Source: Actinomycetes bacterium (GTDB taxonomy: Bacteria > Actinomycetota > Acidimicrobiia > Acidimicrobiales > Acidimicrobiaceae). Taken from it: DNA of 64,000 bases. Every line of letters begins with the position of its first letter. Positions within the stretch are counted from its first letter, which is position 1. The translations under genes were made by a program, and so were the position numbers. Positions 30,169-40,255 of this stretch are shown here, piece after piece. The DNA lies in contig JAJZLS010000052.1 in NCBI GenBank assembly GCA_021803345.1, positions 40,713 to 104,712 on the forward strand, read 5' to 3'. The notes under the pieces were generated by a model, which was not told the DNA's origin, did not search any database, and was given only the letters and a program-made list of their open reading frames with translations.

Positions 30169-31356
30169 ATGGCCAAGCAGAAGTTTGAGCGCTCTAAGCC
30201 TCACATCAATGTGGGTACAATGGGCCACATCGACCACGGAAAGACCACGCTCACAGCGGCCATCACAAAGACGCTGGCCGGCGTGAACCCACACGTGAAG
30301 TTTACTCCGTTCGATCAGATCGATAAGGCACCAGAAGAAAGGGCACGTGGAATAACAATTTCCATTGCCCACGTAGAATATGAAACTGATCGCCGACACT
30401 ACGCTCACGTAGACATGCCGGGTCACGCCGACTACATCAAGAACATGATCACCGGTGCCGCACAGGTGGATGGTGCGATTCTTGTTGTGTCAGCAGCTGA
30501 TGGTCCCATGCCTCAAACTCGTGAGCACGTGCTTCTTGCACGTCAGGTGGGTGTTCCTTACATTGTCGTGGCTCTCAACAAAGCCGACATGGTTGATGAT
30601 GAGGAACTGCTGGACCTGGTGGAGTTGGAAGTTCGCGAACTACTCAACGAGTACGAGTTTCCTGGTGACGACACACCGATTGTAAGGGTATCAGCTCTAA
30701 AGGCGCTCGAGGGAGACGAAGAATGGGCTTCCAAGATCGTCGAGCTAATGGCGGCTGTTGATGATTACATTCCGGAGCCGGAGCGTGATATCGACAAGCC
30801 ATTCCTTATGCCTATTGAGGACGTATTCACCATCCAGGGTCGAGGAACAGTCGTCACTGGAAAGGTAGAATCGGGTATCCTTAAGGTCGGGGATGAAATC
30901 GAAATCGTTGGACTTCGCGATACCCAGAAGACGGTTTGTACCGGTGTTGAAATGTTCAATAAGTTGCTCGATGAAGGACGCGCAGGTGATAACATCGGTG
31001 CTCTTCTACGTGGAACTAAGAAGACTGATGTAGAGCGTGGTCAGGTTTTGTGTAAGCCAGGCAGCATCACTCCTCACACCAATTTCGAGGCAAACGTGTA
31101 CGTGTTGTCGAAAGAGGAAGGTGGACGTCACAAGCCATTCTTCAATAACTACCGTCCACAGTTTTACTTCCGTACCACTGATGTGACTGGAACCATCACT
31201 CTCCCAGAGGGGACAGAGATGGTTCTACCTGGTGACAACGTTACCATGACTGTTGAGCTTGGAAAGCCGATCGCTATGGATGAGGGTCTTCGCTTCGCTA
31301 TTCGTGAAGGTGGACGTACTGTAGGCGCTGGTCGAGTAACCAAGATTCTCAAGTAA
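30169..31356 (+). CDS. tuf: Elongation factor Tu
   Basis: 395-residue GTPase delivering aminoacyl-tRNA. G1 is GHIDHGKTT (19-27), with [25 protein letters not shown] and NKADM following. Domains II and III are complete through [13 protein letters not shown]. The only tuf copy seen in the window, in the conserved position after fusA. Confidence 0.98.
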   Translation: MAKQKFERSKPHINVGTMGHIDHGKTTLTAAITKTLAGVNPHVKFTPFDQIDKAPEERARGITISIAHVEYETDRRHYAHVDMPGHADYIKNMITGAAQVDGAILVVSAADGPMPQTREHVLLARQVGVPYIVVALNKADMVDDEELLDLVELEVRELLNEYEFPGDDTPIVRVSALKALEGDEEWASKIVELMAAVDDYIPEPERDIDKPFLMPIEDVFTIQGRGTVVTGKVESGILKVGDEIEIVGLRDTQKTVCTGVEMFNKLLDEGRAGDNIGALLRGTKKTDVERGQVLCKPGSITPHTNFEANVYVLSKEEGGRHKPFFNNYRPQFYFRTTDVTGTITLPEGTEMVLPGDNVTMTVELGKPIAMDEGLRFAIREGGRTVGAGRVTKILK

Positions 31357-31372
31357 CAAATTAGTTGTATAA

Positions 31373-31410
31373 GGGCATGGGCTTGCCGGATGACCCGGCG
31401 GCCTGTGCCC
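31373..31410 (+). terminator. Imperfect hairpin after tuf
   Basis: GGGCA at 31373 pairs with TGCCC ending at 31410, around an inner GCCGG/CCGGC stem. No T-run follows, so it may be a weak terminator or processing site between the str and S10 operons. Confidence 0.4.
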
Positions 31411-31435
31411 TGGTTCAAATCACGTATTATGTTTG

Positions 31436-31458
31436 ATGCAATCCAAATTGGGTTGCAT
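31436..31458 (+). promoter_or_regulatory. Hairpin in rpsJ leader
   Basis: ATGCAATCC (31436-31444) pairs with GGGTTGCAT (31450-31458) over nine positions with one G-T pair and a 5-nt loop, ending 26 nt before the S10 start codon. Could influence rpsJ translation. Confidence 0.4.
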
Positions 31459-31484
31459 TGGTACAGCTGGCACTAAGGATAGCG

Positions 31485-31811
31485 ATGGCTGATAGCAGCA
31501 AACAAAGAATTAGAATCCGCTTGAAGGCTTACGATCATGAGCTAATTGACAATTCAACTAAGAAGATTGTCGATACGGTTTTGCGTACCTCGGCAAAGGT
31601 GCAGGGGCCAGTGCCTCTGCCTACCGAGAAGCATCGCTACACAGTGATTCGTTCGCCGCACAAGTACAAGGATTCGAGAGAGCACTTTGAGATGAGAGTC
31701 CATAAGAGGCTTCTCGATATAGTAGATCACACTCCGAAGACTGTGGATTCATTGCAAAGACTGGATTTGCCGGCTGGGGTGGATATAGAGATCAAGATTC
31801 AAAACGCCTAG
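31485..31811 (+). CDS. rpsJ: 30S ribosomal protein uS10
   Basis: 108 residues from the ATG at 31485 (preceded by AAGGAT). An upstream in-frame GTG at 31458 would add nine non-conserved residues. Core [16 protein letters not shown] and [16 protein letters not shown] are canonical. S10 is also the NusE antitermination factor. Unusually for the S10 operon, almost 200 nt separate it from rplC. Confidence 0.96.
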   Translation: MADSSKQRIRIRLKAYDHELIDNSTKKIVDTVLRTSAKVQGPVPLPTEKHRYTVIRSPHKYKDSREHFEMRVHKRLLDIVDHTPKTVDSLQRLDLPAGVDIEIKIQNA

Positions 31812-31824
31812 TTTGGGTATAGCT

Positions 31825-31987
31825 CCCGAACTGATAGGTGAAGTTTCCGTCTATACTTATTTGAACTTCCGTTGAGTATGACGTCCAGGTTGGCCCGGTT
31901 TAGTTCGGGTACCGCTTGGCAAAACAGATCGAAGCTCCGTCGGCTATGCCTGCGGAGCGTTTGTGTGTGATTGATCACACAGTTTTT
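31825..31987 (+). promoter_or_regulatory. Structured leader between rpsJ and rplC with terminator-like hairpin
   Basis: Three nested elements are visible. CCCGAACT (31825-31832) is complementary to AGTTCGGG (31902-31909). GCTCCG (31934-31939) pairs with CGGAGC (31953-31958). TGTGTGA (31964-31970) pairs with TCACACA (31975-31981), followed by G and five Ts. The last element looks like an intrinsic terminator 20 nt before rplC, suggesting attenuation of the L3-onward part of the S10 operon, perhaps by a ribosomal protein such as L4. Confidence 0.5.
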
Positions 31988-32007
31988 AAGAGACGAAGGA
32001 TTTTACG

Positions 32008-32649
32008 ATGGCAACAAAGGCGATCGTCGGCGAAAAGGTCGGCATGACTCAGATCTGGGATGACCAGAATCGTGCAGTCGCTGTGACTGTTATTAAGATC
32101 GCCCCGGTACGGGTCGTTCAGGCTAAAACGCCTGAAACCGACGGTTATTCCGCTCTGCAGATAACCTATGGCTTTAAGAAAGAGTCAAAGTTATCTAAGC
32201 CGCTCGCGGGTCATTATCGTTCGGCCGGGGTAGAGCCAGGTAAGAGGCTCGTGGAGATACGCGTCGATGACACCAACGGGATGGTTCCCGGTACGGAAAT
32301 CACGGCAGAGCAGTTGGTAGCTGGTGAGCTGGTTGACGTGACTGCGATATCCAAGGGACATGGTTTTTCCGGTGGAATGAAGAGGCATAATTTCAAGGGT
32401 CAGGGCGGTTCGCACGGTAACCACAAGCATCACCGGGCCCCAGGTTCTATAGGGGCCTGCGCTACTCCTGCGCGTGTTTTCAAGGGCACCCGTATGGCGG
32501 GACAATATGGTAGCGAAAAGGTGACAACTCAAAACTTGCTGGTTATGCGATCAGACCCGGACCGCCAGATTGTACTTATAAAAGGCGCGGTACCTGGACC
32601 CAGAGGTGGTTTGGTAGTTCTTCGCAATGCTGTGAAAGGTGGTAATTAG
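32008..32649 (+). CDS. rplC: 50S ribosomal protein uL3
   Basis: 213-residue primary assembly protein. It starts MATKAIVGEKVGMTQIWDDQ, with the loop MKRHNFKGQGGSHGNHKHHR reaching the peptidyl transferase centre. The glutamine target for PrmB methylation is in this loop. Preceded by a structured leader. Confidence 0.97.
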   Translation: MATKAIVGEKVGMTQIWDDQNRAVAVTVIKIAPVRVVQAKTPETDGYSALQITYGFKKESKLSKPLAGHYRSAGVEPGKRLVEIRVDDTNGMVPGTEITAEQLVAGELVDVTAISKGHGFSGGMKRHNFKGQGGSHGNHKHHRAPGSIGACATPARVFKGTRMAGQYGSEKVTTQNLLVMRSDPDRQIVLIKGAVPGPRGGLVVLRNAVKGGN

Positions 32650-32651
32650 TC

Positions 32652-33362
32652 ATGGCGTTCGCTCAAGCGGAGAGAGAGCTGGTGCAGGTTAGCGTCACCA
32701 AGCGAAATCAAAAGGGCGAAGATCTGGGTCAGATTGATCTCGATCCGATGATCTTTGGACATCAGCCCAACATTGCCCTATTGCATCAGGTCGTAACTGC
32801 TCAGCTAGCGGCTGCAAGGGCGGGTACTCAGAGTACCAAGACTCGGGCCGAAGTTTCCGGAGGTGGAGCGAAGCCTTTTCGTCAGAAAGGTACTGGTCGG
32901 GCCAGGCAGGGTTCTACCAGGTCTCCGCAGTGGGCTGGCGGAGGAGTTGCTCTCGGGCCAAAGCCACGTAAATATACCCAGAAGACTCCTAAGAAGATGA
33001 TACGTCTGGCTTTACTGCAGGCATTGTCGGACCGGGCACAGTCGGGAGCAATTGTAGTTCTCGATGGATGGGATTTCCCAACTATTAAGACCAAGGACGC
33101 GATAGCCGCCCTCAAGGCTTTGAATCTTTCAGGCAGAATTCTGTTGGTTGTGGATCCTTATGACTACAACACTGTTAGAAGCTTTGGCAACATTCCCGAG
33201 GTTCAACTTTTAGATATTGAAGAGCTCAATGCATATGACATCTTAAAGAGCGACGTTGTTGTTTTTAGCGAGAACGTTCTCCCTGGAGCCGGTGAGGATG
33301 AAGAAGGTACAACTGTCGAAGTGCGCTTTGATGCATCGGAGTCAGAGGGAGGTGTTCAGTGA
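32652..33362 (+). CDS. rplD: 50S ribosomal protein uL4
   Basis: 236-residue protein lining the exit tunnel. The tunnel loop KTRAEVSGGGAKPFRQKGTG and GSTRSPQWAGGG are conserved. The C-terminus carries an acidic extension. In E. coli L4 represses the S10 operon by attenuation and translation; the leader upstream of rplC is a candidate target. It overlaps rplW. Confidence 0.97.
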   Translation: MAFAQAERELVQVSVTKRNQKGEDLGQIDLDPMIFGHQPNIALLHQVVTAQLAAARAGTQSTKTRAEVSGGGAKPFRQKGTGRARQGSTRSPQWAGGGVALGPKPRKYTQKTPKKMIRLALLQALSDRAQSGAIVVLDGWDFPTIKTKDAIAALKALNLSGRILLVVDPYDYNTVRSFGNIPEVQLLDIEELNAYDILKSDVVVFSENVLPGAGEDEEGTTVEVRFDASESEGGVQ

Positions 33363-33652
33363 TGGAAAATCCACACTCAATTATTTTGAAACCGGTGGTA
33401 TCGGAGAAGTCTTACCGCTCAATGGATGAAAATTTCTACACGTTTATTGTTTCTCCCCGGGCAAACAAGATCGAGATCCGCAAGGCGATTGAGCAGATCT
33501 TTGATGTCAAAGTACTAAAGGTTAACACATTGAACCGTAAGGGGAAGAGGCAACGTAACCGTCGTACTGGGGAATACAACTCACGGCCCGATACTAAGAG
33601 GGCAATTGTAAAGTTGGCTGCGGACGATCGCATTGAATTGTTCGATAAGTAG
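33362..33652 (+). CDS. rplW: 50S ribosomal protein uL23
   Basis: 96 residues from ATG 33362; GTG at 33359 would add one Met. It overlaps the rplD stop codon. uL23 lies at the tunnel exit and docks trigger factor and SRP. Signature [17 protein letters not shown] and the flexible basic loop [13 protein letters not shown] are present. Confidence 0.96.
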   Translation: MENPHSIILKPVVSEKSYRSMDENFYTFIVSPRANKIEIRKAIEQIFDVKVLKVNTLNRKGKRQRNRRTGEYNSRPDTKRAIVKLAADDRIELFDK

Positions 33653-33666
33653 ACGAAGAGCAAATT

Positions 33667-34503
33667 ATGGCAATTAGGAAGAGAAAACCAACAAGCGCAG
33701 GGCGAAGATTCCAGACGGTTTCCGATTTTGCGGAAATCACTAAATCAACGCCGGAGCGTTCGCTGCTAGCACCGCAGAAGAGATCTGGCGGCCGCAACAG
33801 CTACGGACGCAAGACCGCAAGGCACCGCGGTGGTGGTCACAAGCAGCAGTACCGTATCATTGATTTCAAGCGGACTAAAGACGGCGTGCCGGCAAAGGTT
33901 GCAGCGATTGAATATGATCCAAACCGCAACGCTCGCATTGTGCTTCTTCACTATTTCGACGGTGAGAAGCGCTATATCCTTGCTCCAGCAAAGTTGAATG
34001 TGGGTGATATTGTTGAGAGTGGACCAGATGCCGACATCAAGGTCGGTTGCGCTCTTCCTTTGCGCAATATTCCGGTTGGTACGGTAGTCCATAATGTTGA
34101 ATTACGACCTGGTCAAGGTGGAAAACTTGCCCGCGGAGCTGGTATGAGTATTCAGCTGGTCGCCAAAGAGGGTGACTTCGCAACTCTGAGACTTCCTTCG
34201 ACTGAAATGCGTAAAGTGCCGATTGATTGCAGGGCAACTGTCGGTGAGGTAGGAAACTCTGAGCACGAACTGATTTCCATTGGCAAGGCGGGACGAAATC
34301 GATGGAAAGGTGTTAGGCCTCAGACCCGGGGTGTGGCTATGAACCCGGTTGATCACCCTCTTGGTGGTGGTGAAGGCAAGACCTCCGGTGGACGGCACCC
34401 GGTATCGCCTTGGGGCAAGCCAGAAGGTCGTACCAGAGCTTTGAGAAAAGATTCAGACAGTTTGATAATCAGAAGGCGTCGTGGACGCGGCGCCAGGCGA
34501 TAG
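33667..34503 (+). CDS. rplB: 50S ribosomal protein uL2
   Basis: 278-residue protein needed for subunit association and peptidyl transferase integrity. It contains [17 protein letters not shown], and the C-terminal [18 protein letters not shown] with the functionally important histidine. Located 14 nt after rplW. Confidence 0.98.
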   Translation: MAIRKRKPTSAGRRFQTVSDFAEITKSTPERSLLAPQKRSGGRNSYGRKTARHRGGGHKQQYRIIDFKRTKDGVPAKVAAIEYDPNRNARIVLLHYFDGEKRYILAPAKLNVGDIVESGPDADIKVGCALPLRNIPVGTVVHNVELRPGQGGKLARGAGMSIQLVAKEGDFATLRLPSTEMRKVPIDCRATVGEVGNSEHELISIGKAGRNRWKGVRPQTRGVAMNPVDHPLGGGEGKTSGGRHPVSPWGKPEGRTRALRKDSDSLIIRRRRGRGARR

Positions 34504-34515
34504 GAAGTAGTTACT

Positions 34516-34794
34516 ATGCCACGTAGTTTGAAAAAAGGTCCATTCGTGGATGATCACCTACTCAAGAAGGTTGATGCTCAGAACGCAGCCAATGACAAGA
34601 AGGTTATAAAGACCTGGTCCCGACGTTCCACCATCATCCCGGATATGGTTGGGCACACAATAGCGGTTCATGATGGGCGCAAGCATGTGCCGGTTTATGT
34701 TACCGAGTCGATGGTCGGACACAAGTTGGGGGAATTTGCACCAACTCGTACCTTCCGTTATCACGCAGGTCAAGAGAGGGCTGGGAGGCGATAA
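34516..34794 (+). CDS. rpsS: 30S ribosomal protein uS19
   Basis: 92-residue protein of the 30S head, starting [18 protein letters not shown] and containing [20 protein letters not shown] and [12 protein letters not shown]. The stop TAATG overlaps the rplV start by one base. Confidence 0.98.
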   Translation: MPRSLKKGPFVDDHLLKKVDAQNAANDKKVIKTWSRRSTIIPDMVGHTIAVHDGRKHVPVYVTESMVGHKLGEFAPTRTFRYHAGQERAGRR

Positions 34795-35510
34795 TGGCTG
34801 GGACTAAAACCAACGAACGCCCCGGTACCCGGGCAGTGCTCAGCTCCTACAGAGCCTCTGCGTATAAGTTTAGAGAGGTTCTTGATCTAATTCGGGGTCT
34901 TGATGTCAAAACAGCCAGGGAAATCTTGTCTGGTTTGGATCGCGACGTCGCTGCAGTTATTGGGAAGCTTCTCGATTCCGCCGTGGCAAATGCCGTGAAC
35001 AACGACTCGATCCCCGCTGACGAACTATTCGTAGCTTCTTGTTTTGCCGATGAGGGCCCCACTATGAAGAGGTTCCGGGCTCGCGCCAGAGGCAGGGCCG
35101 GAGCGATTAGGAAGCGTACGGCTCATGTCACCATCATTGTCGCTCGTCTTTCAGATGAGCGTCTTCAGGTGGTCAGATCCAAGAGGGCCGCAGAAGATGC
35201 AAATAGACGGGCTCGTCGTGTAGCCCGTACTCGAGGCGGCGCCACAGAGAGGCCGAAGGCTTCGTCAGTTGGTACCGAATCTCCCGAGACTTCGTTTAGT
35301 GCCACCCCTCTAGTCGATGAGGTTTCCTCTTCGGCAACTGAGAGTAATGCACCCGTTGATACTGAGTTGGAAAGTGAAGCAGTGGTGGAGGCTGTGGCAG
35401 AGGCGAGTGCCGTGGAGTCGTCACAGGCTGAAGAGATCAGCGAGTCAGTGGAGTCGGAGATAGTTGATGAAGGTTCCGACTCTTCAGAGCCTGAAACAGA
35501 GGAGAAGTAG
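34794..35510 (+). CDS. rplV: 50S ribosomal protein uL22 with long acidic C-terminal tail
   Basis: Residues 1-120 are a normal uL22, including RASAYKFREVLDLIRG and the tunnel loop ending MKRFRARARGRAGAIRKRT. About 118 more residues follow, first basic (SKRAAEDANRRARRVARTRG) and then Ser/Glu/Val/Ala-rich. The usual length is about 110-130, so this is close to double. No frameshift is seen, and the next gene begins directly after the stop, so the tail is genuine coding sequence. Confidence 0.95.
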   Translation: MAGTKTNERPGTRAVLSSYRASAYKFREVLDLIRGLDVKTAREILSGLDRDVAAVIGKLLDSAVANAVNNDSIPADELFVASCFADEGPTMKRFRARARGRAGAIRKRTAHVTIIVARLSDERLQVVRSKRAAEDANRRARRVARTRGGATERPKASSVGTESPETSFSATPLVDEVSSSATESNAPVDTELESEAVVEAVAEASAVESSQAEEISESVESEIVDEGSDSSEPETEEK

Positions 35511-36455
35511 ATGGGTCAGAAGGTAAATCCCTATGGATTCCGCCTGGGTGTAACCACCGACTGGAAGTCAAAATGGTTTGATGACCGCACGTATCAGGAC
35601 TCGGTTATAGAGGATTGGCGAATTAGAGATTTTCTTTCCACCGATCTAGAGTCTGCCGCAGTTTCTAGGATCGAGGTCGAGCGTACCCGTGACAGATTGA
35701 AAGTTGACATTCACACCGCTCGTCCAGGAATTGTGATAGGCCGTAAGGGAGCCGAGGCAGAGAGATTGCGGGCCAAGCTGGTGGAGATCACCGGGAATTC
35801 GAAGATTCAGCTCAACATCCAAGAGATTAAGCAACCTGAATTGGATGCCGCTTTGGTGGCTCAGGGAATTGCTGACCAGCTCTCTAGGCGGGTTAGTTTT
35901 CGGCGAGCGATGAAGCGAGCCATACAGTCAGTTGAAAAAGCTGGCGGGTTGGGTGTGAAGGTTCAGTGTTCAGGGCGTCTCGGTGGAGCAGAGATGTCCC
36001 GAAAGGAGCAGTACAGAGAGGGTCGAGTTCCTCTCCATACGCTGCGAGCCGATATTGATTACGGGTTTCGTGAAGCTCGTACCACTTTTGGTCGCATCGG
36101 GGTGAAAGTGTGGATTTACAAAGGGGATATTCTTCCCTACAAAGTTTCTTCCAGTGAGCAAGGCGCTAAAGAGATTCCAATCACTGAGCCATCCAACCGG
36201 CCAAAAAGGGTAGTTAGCGCCGGTGGTGGTCGAAGGCGACCAGGTCTGGGAGACCCGGGTTCGAATCCTGAGACTGCTTCAACCGCGATTGGCCAGGAGG
36301 TGGAGCCCGAGGAAATAACTGAGGTGACTCCCGTTGTTATAGCTGGGCCAGTAAACGATGATCTTGAGAAGTTGCTAGCTGAAGAGGAAGACATTGAGCG
36401 CCGTACCCGCGACGGCCACCATGAAACTCCTCACTTCAAGCGGGAGGTTGACTAA
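35511..36455 (+). CDS. rpsC: 30S ribosomal protein uS3
   Basis: 314 residues, with the usual KH domain ([19 protein letters not shown]) and C-terminal [20 protein letters not shown]. After about residue 215 it carries roughly 100 extra residues, rich in acidic and Pro/Gly positions. uS3 lines the mRNA entry channel and has helicase activity with uS4 and uS5. Confidence 0.96.
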   Translation: MGQKVNPYGFRLGVTTDWKSKWFDDRTYQDSVIEDWRIRDFLSTDLESAAVSRIEVERTRDRLKVDIHTARPGIVIGRKGAEAERLRAKLVEITGNSKIQLNIQEIKQPELDAALVAQGIADQLSRRVSFRRAMKRAIQSVEKAGGLGVKVQCSGRLGGAEMSRKEQYREGRVPLHTLRADIDYGFREARTTFGRIGVKVWIYKGDILPYKVSSSEQGAKEIPITEPSNRPKRVVSAGGGRRRPGLGDPGSNPETASTAIGQEVEPEEITEVTPVVIAGPVNDDLEKLLAEEEDIERRTRDGHHETPHFKREVD

Positions 36456-36457
36456 CA

Positions 36458-36892
36458 ATGTTGATGCCAAGAAAAGTTAAACACCGCAAGGTGCAGCGAG
36501 GACGTCGGTCAGGTCTGTCAAAAGGCGGCAACGAGCTCAATTTTGGAATTTACGGTATTCAGGCACTTGAGGCGTGTTGGTTAACCGCAAGACAAATCGA
36601 GGCTGCACGTGTCGCTATGACCCGGCACGTACGTCGTGGTGGAAAGGTGTGGATTCGGGTGTTCCCGGATAAGCCTGTGACTCAGAAGCCTGCGGAAACC
36701 CGCATGGGTTCCGGTAAGGGTAACCCAGAGTTTTGGGTTGCTGTGGTCAAGCCGGGAAGAATTTTGTTTGAGTTGGACGGAGTTTCAGAAGAGTTGGCCC
36801 GAGCCGCCATGGAAAGAGCAATTCAGAAGCTCCCGATTAAGGCTCGGTTCATAGTCAAAGAATTCGCCAAGGTGAGCGGAGGTGAGAAGTAA
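36458..36892 (+). CDS. rplP: 50S ribosomal protein uL16
   Basis: 144 residues starting [19 protein letters not shown]. It organises the A-site region, and the [19 protein letters not shown] segment is conserved. Its stop overlaps the rpmC start (TAATG). Confidence 0.97.
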   Translation: MLMPRKVKHRKVQRGRRSGLSKGGNELNFGIYGIQALEACWLTARQIEAARVAMTRHVRRGGKVWIRVFPDKPVTQKPAETRMGSGKGNPEFWVAVVKPGRILFELDGVSEELARAAMERAIQKLPIKARFIVKEFAKVSGGEK

Positions 36893-37104
36893 TGGCAAGG
36901 GTTGCTGAACTTAGGGGTCTATCAGAGGATGAATTGACCACAAAGCTGGTCGAGAATCAGTCAGAGCTTTTCAATCTTCGTTTTCAGGTTGCAACTGCCC
37001 AGTTGGCAAATGTAGCTCGAATTCGCACTTTGAAGCGTGAGATTGCAAGAATCTCCACCTTGTTGCGTGAGCGGGAGCTTGGACTCACAAAGGGCGGGGA
37101 ATAG
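36892..37104 (+). CDS. rpmC: 50S ribosomal protein uL29
   Basis: 70-residue helical hairpin protein near the tunnel exit. The [20 protein letters not shown] motif and [18 protein letters not shown] are canonical. Overlaps rplP by one base. Confidence 0.96.
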   Translation: MARVAELRGLSEDELTTKLVENQSELFNLRFQVATAQLANVARIRTLKREIARISTLLRERELGLTKGGE

Positions 37105-37107
37105 ATT

Positions 37108-37398
37108 ATGAGCGATATAGAAAGCACCCAGATGGAAGAAACTAGTCGTATCAATCGTCGTAAGTTTCGTGAAGGGACGGTAATTTCCGCCTCGATGGAC
37201 AAGACCTTGGTGGTTGCGGTGATAGAGAGAGTTCGTCACCAGCGTTACAAGAAGACAGTTCAACGAACGAAGAAGCTTTATGTACACGACGCCAATAATG
37301 AGGCGGGTATTGGTGACAGCGTCCGCGTAGCAGAGACTCGACCCCTGTCGAAGCTTAAGCGTTGGAGGCTTGTGGAAGTTCTGGAGCGTGCAAAGTGA
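37108..37398 (+). CDS. rpsQ: 30S ribosomal protein uS17
   Basis: 96-residue OB-fold protein. After a roughly 17-residue N-terminal extension the core reads [20 protein letters not shown] and [18 protein letters not shown]. Its stop overlaps the GTG start of rplN (GTGA). Confidence 0.96.
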   Translation: MSDIESTQMEETSRINRRKFREGTVISASMDKTLVVAVIERVRHQRYKKTVQRTKKLYVHDANNEAGIGDSVRVAETRPLSKLKRWRLVEVLERAK

Positions 37399-37763
37399 TT
37401 CAGCAAGAGACAAGACTCAAAGTGGCAGACAACTCCGGCGCCCGCGAGGTGTTATGCATTAAGGTTCTTGGTGGTTCACGACGTCGATATGCCTCTATTG
37501 GCGACGTCTTCGTAGCTGCCGTAAAGGACGCGATTCCAGGGGCTGCAGTTAAAAAAGGTGACGTTGTCAAGTGCGTGGTTGTCCGGACCACCAAAGAGCG
37601 TCGTCGTAGTGATGGCTCCTACATTCGTTTCGATGAGAATGCTGCTGTTTTGATCAATGATCAAAAGCAACCCCGAGGAACCCGTATCTTTGGTCCAGTT
37701 GGGCGTGAACTTAGGGACAAGCAATTCATGAGGATCGTTTCTCTTGCACCGGAGGTGATTTAG
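37395..37763 (+). CDS. rplN: 50S ribosomal protein uL14
   Basis: 122 residues with GTG start at 37395, giving the canonical beginning [20 protein letters not shown] longer reading from 37362 only shadows rpsQ. uL14 forms an intersubunit bridge and is the docking site of RsfS. Confidence 0.96.
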   Translation: MIQQETRLKVADNSGAREVLCIKVLGGSRRRYASIGDVFVAAVKDAIPGAAVKKGDVVKCVVVRTTKERRRSDGSYIRFDENAAVLINDQKQPRGTRIFGPVGRELRDKQFMRIVSLAPEVI

Positions 37764-38069
37764 TTGAGGCTGCACAAAGGTGACAAGGTAAAGGTTCTTA
37801 GTGGTAAAGACGCAGGTAAAGAGGGTGAGATAATCACTGTGTTGCCTAAAGACGGCAAGGTGATTGTCGAAGGCGTGAATTCTGTGCGTAAGCATCAGCG
37901 CCCGACAAAGGCGATGCAAAATGGTGGGATTTTAGACAAGTTGATGCCTATCCAGGCTTCAAACGTGGCCATCGTCTGCTCTAAATGCGGAGTAACTCGA
38001 ATTGCCTACAATATCGAGGAGTCTGGTGTTAAAAACAGAGTCTGTCGTAAGTGTGGAGGTGATTTGTAA
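37764..38069 (+). CDS. rplX: 50S ribosomal protein uL24
   Basis: 101-residue KOW protein that initiates 50S assembly. [20 protein letters not shown] is the KOW motif. The C-terminal C74/C77 and C97/C100 pairs (CSKCG and CRKCG) suggest a zinc-stabilised tail. TTG start directly after the rplN stop. Confidence 0.95.
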   Translation: MRLHKGDKVKVLSGKDAGKEGEIITVLPKDGKVIVEGVNSVRKHQRPTKAMQNGGILDKLMPIQASNVAIVCSKCGVTRIAYNIEESGVKNRVCRKCGGDL

Positions 38070-38635
38070 TGGCGCAAGGGACTATTGAACGTCCACGTCT
38101 AAAAGCACGTTATGACGCAGAACTTCGTGTACAGCTAAAAGAGTCGCTCGGCTTGGCGAATATTATGCAGGTGCCAAGGTTGGAAAAGATTGTTCTCAAC
38201 ATTGGAGTAGGTCGAGCACTGCAACAGGCTTCCCAGTTGGAAGGTGCTTTGAGGGACCTGGAGATTGTGACTGGCCAGAAGGCTGTTTCTACCCGGGCTC
38301 GTAAATCTGTGGCTGGTTTTAAGCTTCGAGAAGGCAATGCCATTGGCGCCAAGGTCACTTTGAGAGGTGACAGGATGTGGGAGTTTTTCGATCGCCTTGT
38401 CAGCATCTCGATTCCGAGGATCAGGGACTTTAGAGGATTGAACCCTAAAGCTTTCGATGGCAAAGGAAACTACACATTTGGTGTAACCGAACAGCTCATC
38501 TTCCCTGAGATCGAATACGACAAGGTTGATACGGTAAGAGGTATGGACATAACAATTGTGACTTCAGCACTGAACGACGATGAGGGTCGTGCGCTGTTGA
38601 GCGCATTTGGTTTCCCATTCAAGCGGGAAGGGTAA
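38069..38635 (+). CDS. rplE: 50S ribosomal protein uL5
   Basis: 188-residue 5S rRNA-binding protein of the central protuberance. Conserved segments are [36 protein letters not shown] and [20 protein letters not shown]. It overlaps rplX by one base. Confidence 0.97.
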   Translation: MAQGTIERPRLKARYDAELRVQLKESLGLANIMQVPRLEKIVLNIGVGRALQQASQLEGALRDLEIVTGQKAVSTRARKSVAGFKLREGNAIGAKVTLRGDRMWEFFDRLVSISIPRIRDFRGLNPKAFDGKGNYTFGVTEQLIFPEIEYDKVDTVRGMDITIVTSALNDDEGRALLSAFGFPFKREG

Positions 38636-38645
38636 CGGGAGCATC

Positions 38646-38831
38646 ATGGCCAAGAAGGCATTGATTAATAAGCAGCAGGCAACCCCTAAGTTCAAGGTGC
38701 GTGCGTATACCAGATGTAGGCGTTGTGGCCGACCTCATTCGGTTTTTCGTAAGTTTGGGCTTTGTAGGATTTGTTTGCGAACGATGGTTCACCAGGGTGA
38801 AATCCCTGGCGTGACCAAGTCGAGCTGGTAG
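38646..38831 (+). CDS. rpsN: 30S ribosomal protein uS14, zinc-binding type
   Basis: 61-residue type-Z S14 with the zinc site C24, C27, C40, C43 (CRRCGRP and LCRICLR). The ATG at 38646 gives the canonical [11 protein letters not shown]; an upstream in-frame start would overlap rplE. The short zinc form is typical of Gram-positives and actinobacteria. Confidence 0.96.
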   Translation: MAKKALINKQQATPKFKVRAYTRCRRCGRPHSVFRKFGLCRICLRTMVHQGEIPGVTKSSW

Positions 38832-38845
38832 AAGGAGGGAAAAGC

Positions 38846-39250
38846 ATGACAATGACAGATCCGATAGCGGACATGCTGACCCGTATTCGTAACGGGAATG
38901 TGGCTATGCATGACTCAATTCGCATGCCAGGCTCGAATCTGCGAGAGGCATTGGCTGCCATTTTGGCTCGCGAGGGTTTTATCTCAGGATATGAAGTGGT
39001 AGAGGTACCAGGAAAGCCTGGCAGGGTACTCCAGATAAACATGAAGTATTCCAACGACAGGGCGAGGACTATCTCAGGTATTCAGAGAGTTTCAAAGCCA
39101 GGACTTAGAGTGTATTCCCGAGCTGATTCTATTCCAAGAGTTTTGGGTGGTTTAGGGGTAGCAGTGCTGTCTACCTCAAAGGGTTTGATGACAGATGCAG
39201 AGGCTCGTCGTAACAAAGTTGGCGGCGAAGTTCTTTGTTATGTCTGGTAA
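38846..39250 (+). CDS. rpsH: 30S ribosomal protein uS8
   Basis: 134-residue protein, starting MTMTDPIADMLTRIRNGN and ending GGEVLCYVW. RBS GAAGGAGGG lies just upstream. It is the translational repressor of the spc operon in E. coli through an rplE mRNA site. Confidence 0.97.
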   Translation: MTMTDPIADMLTRIRNGNVAMHDSIRMPGSNLREALAAILAREGFISGYEVVEVPGKPGRVLQINMKYSNDRARTISGIQRVSKPGLRVYSRADSIPRVLGGLGVAVLSTSKGLMTDAEARRNKVGGEVLCYVW

Positions 39251-39275
39251 CAGGCGATAAGACAAAGGAAAGTGT

Positions 39276-39815
39276 ATGTCTCGTATAGGAAGAGTGCCGG
39301 TTCAGGTTCCTTCAGGGGTAAACGTTGAGATCTCTGGAAACTATGTTAAGGTGCAGGGACCAAAGGGTGTTTTAGAGCGAAATATGCCTTCTGAGATTTC
39401 CATCAAGAAGGAGGGTGAGTCGATTGTGGTCGAACGCCCAAATGATGAAAGGCGTAATCGCGCTCTGCATGGCCTATCTCGTACTTTGCTCAACAACATG
39501 GTTATTGGAGTGACAAATGGTTTCAATAAGGAACTAGAGATCGTAGGAGTTGGTTATCGAGCTAGTGCGAAGTCTCCCACTCAACTTGAGTTGGCTCTGG
39601 GATTTTCGCATCCAGTAATCGTAGCGGCTCCCAACGGAATCACATTTGAGACTCCGGTTCCTACCAGAATAAATGTTGTAGGAATTGATAAAGAGCTTGT
39701 AGGTCAGGTCGCTGCAAATATACGGAAGATTCGTAAGCCTGAGCCATATAAGGGTAAGGGTGTTCGCTATCTCGGAGAGAAAGTTCTTCGAAAGGCTGGA
39801 AAGGCTGGCAAGTAA
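39276..39815 (+). CDS. rplF: 50S ribosomal protein uL6
   Basis: 179-residue two-domain protein near the sarcin-ricin loop. [15 protein letters not shown] at the start and [20 protein letters not shown] at the end are canonical. Confidence 0.97.
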   Translation: MSRIGRVPVQVPSGVNVEISGNYVKVQGPKGVLERNMPSEISIKKEGESIVVERPNDERRNRALHGLSRTLLNNMVIGVTNGFNKELEIVGVGYRASAKSPTQLELALGFSHPVIVAAPNGITFETPVPTRINVVGIDKELVGQVAANIRKIRKPEPYKGKGVRYLGEKVLRKAGKAGK

Positions 39816-39888
39816 TCAGATTGACCTAGGTGAGTTAACCAGTCAATTCAAATGTCTTGTCCAAAAGGTATTGGAAGGAAAGTTTTAG

Positions 39889-40254
39889 ATGTCATCGAGA
39901 ACGCATAGCTCGCAGGCGCTTCGGCAAAAGCGCCACTCCAGAGTTCGGCGGTTAGTCGCGGGTTCTACTGAGCGTCCGCGTTTGGCCGTATTTCGATCCA
40001 ACAGGCATATAGTTGCCCAGGTGATTGATGATTCATCAGGTAGGACCATTGCAGCTGCCTCTACGGTCGAGAGTCAGTTCAAAGGTAGTGCTACAGGTAA
40101 TGCCGAAGCGGCCCGAAAGGTTGGAGAATTGGTGGCATCAAGAGCTAAGGAAAAGGGAGTCTCGGCTGTGGTATTCGACCGGGGTGGGTTTAAATATCAC
40201 GGTAGGGTTGCTGCATTAGCTGATGCTGCCCGCGCAGGCGGATTGGAGTTCTAG
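39889..40254 (+). CDS. rplR: 50S ribosomal protein uL18
   Basis: 121-residue 5S rRNA-binding protein. [20 protein letters not shown] and the C-terminal [20 protein letters not shown] are canonical. RBS GGAAGGAAAG lies 8 nt before the ATG. The rpsE start lies two bases after its stop. Confidence 0.96.
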   Translation: MSSRTHSSQALRQKRHSRVRRLVAGSTERPRLAVFRSNRHIVAQVIDDSSGRTIAAASTVESQFKGSATGNAEAARKVGELVASRAKEKGVSAVVFDRGGFKYHGRVAALADAARAGGLEF

Positions 40255-40255
40255 A

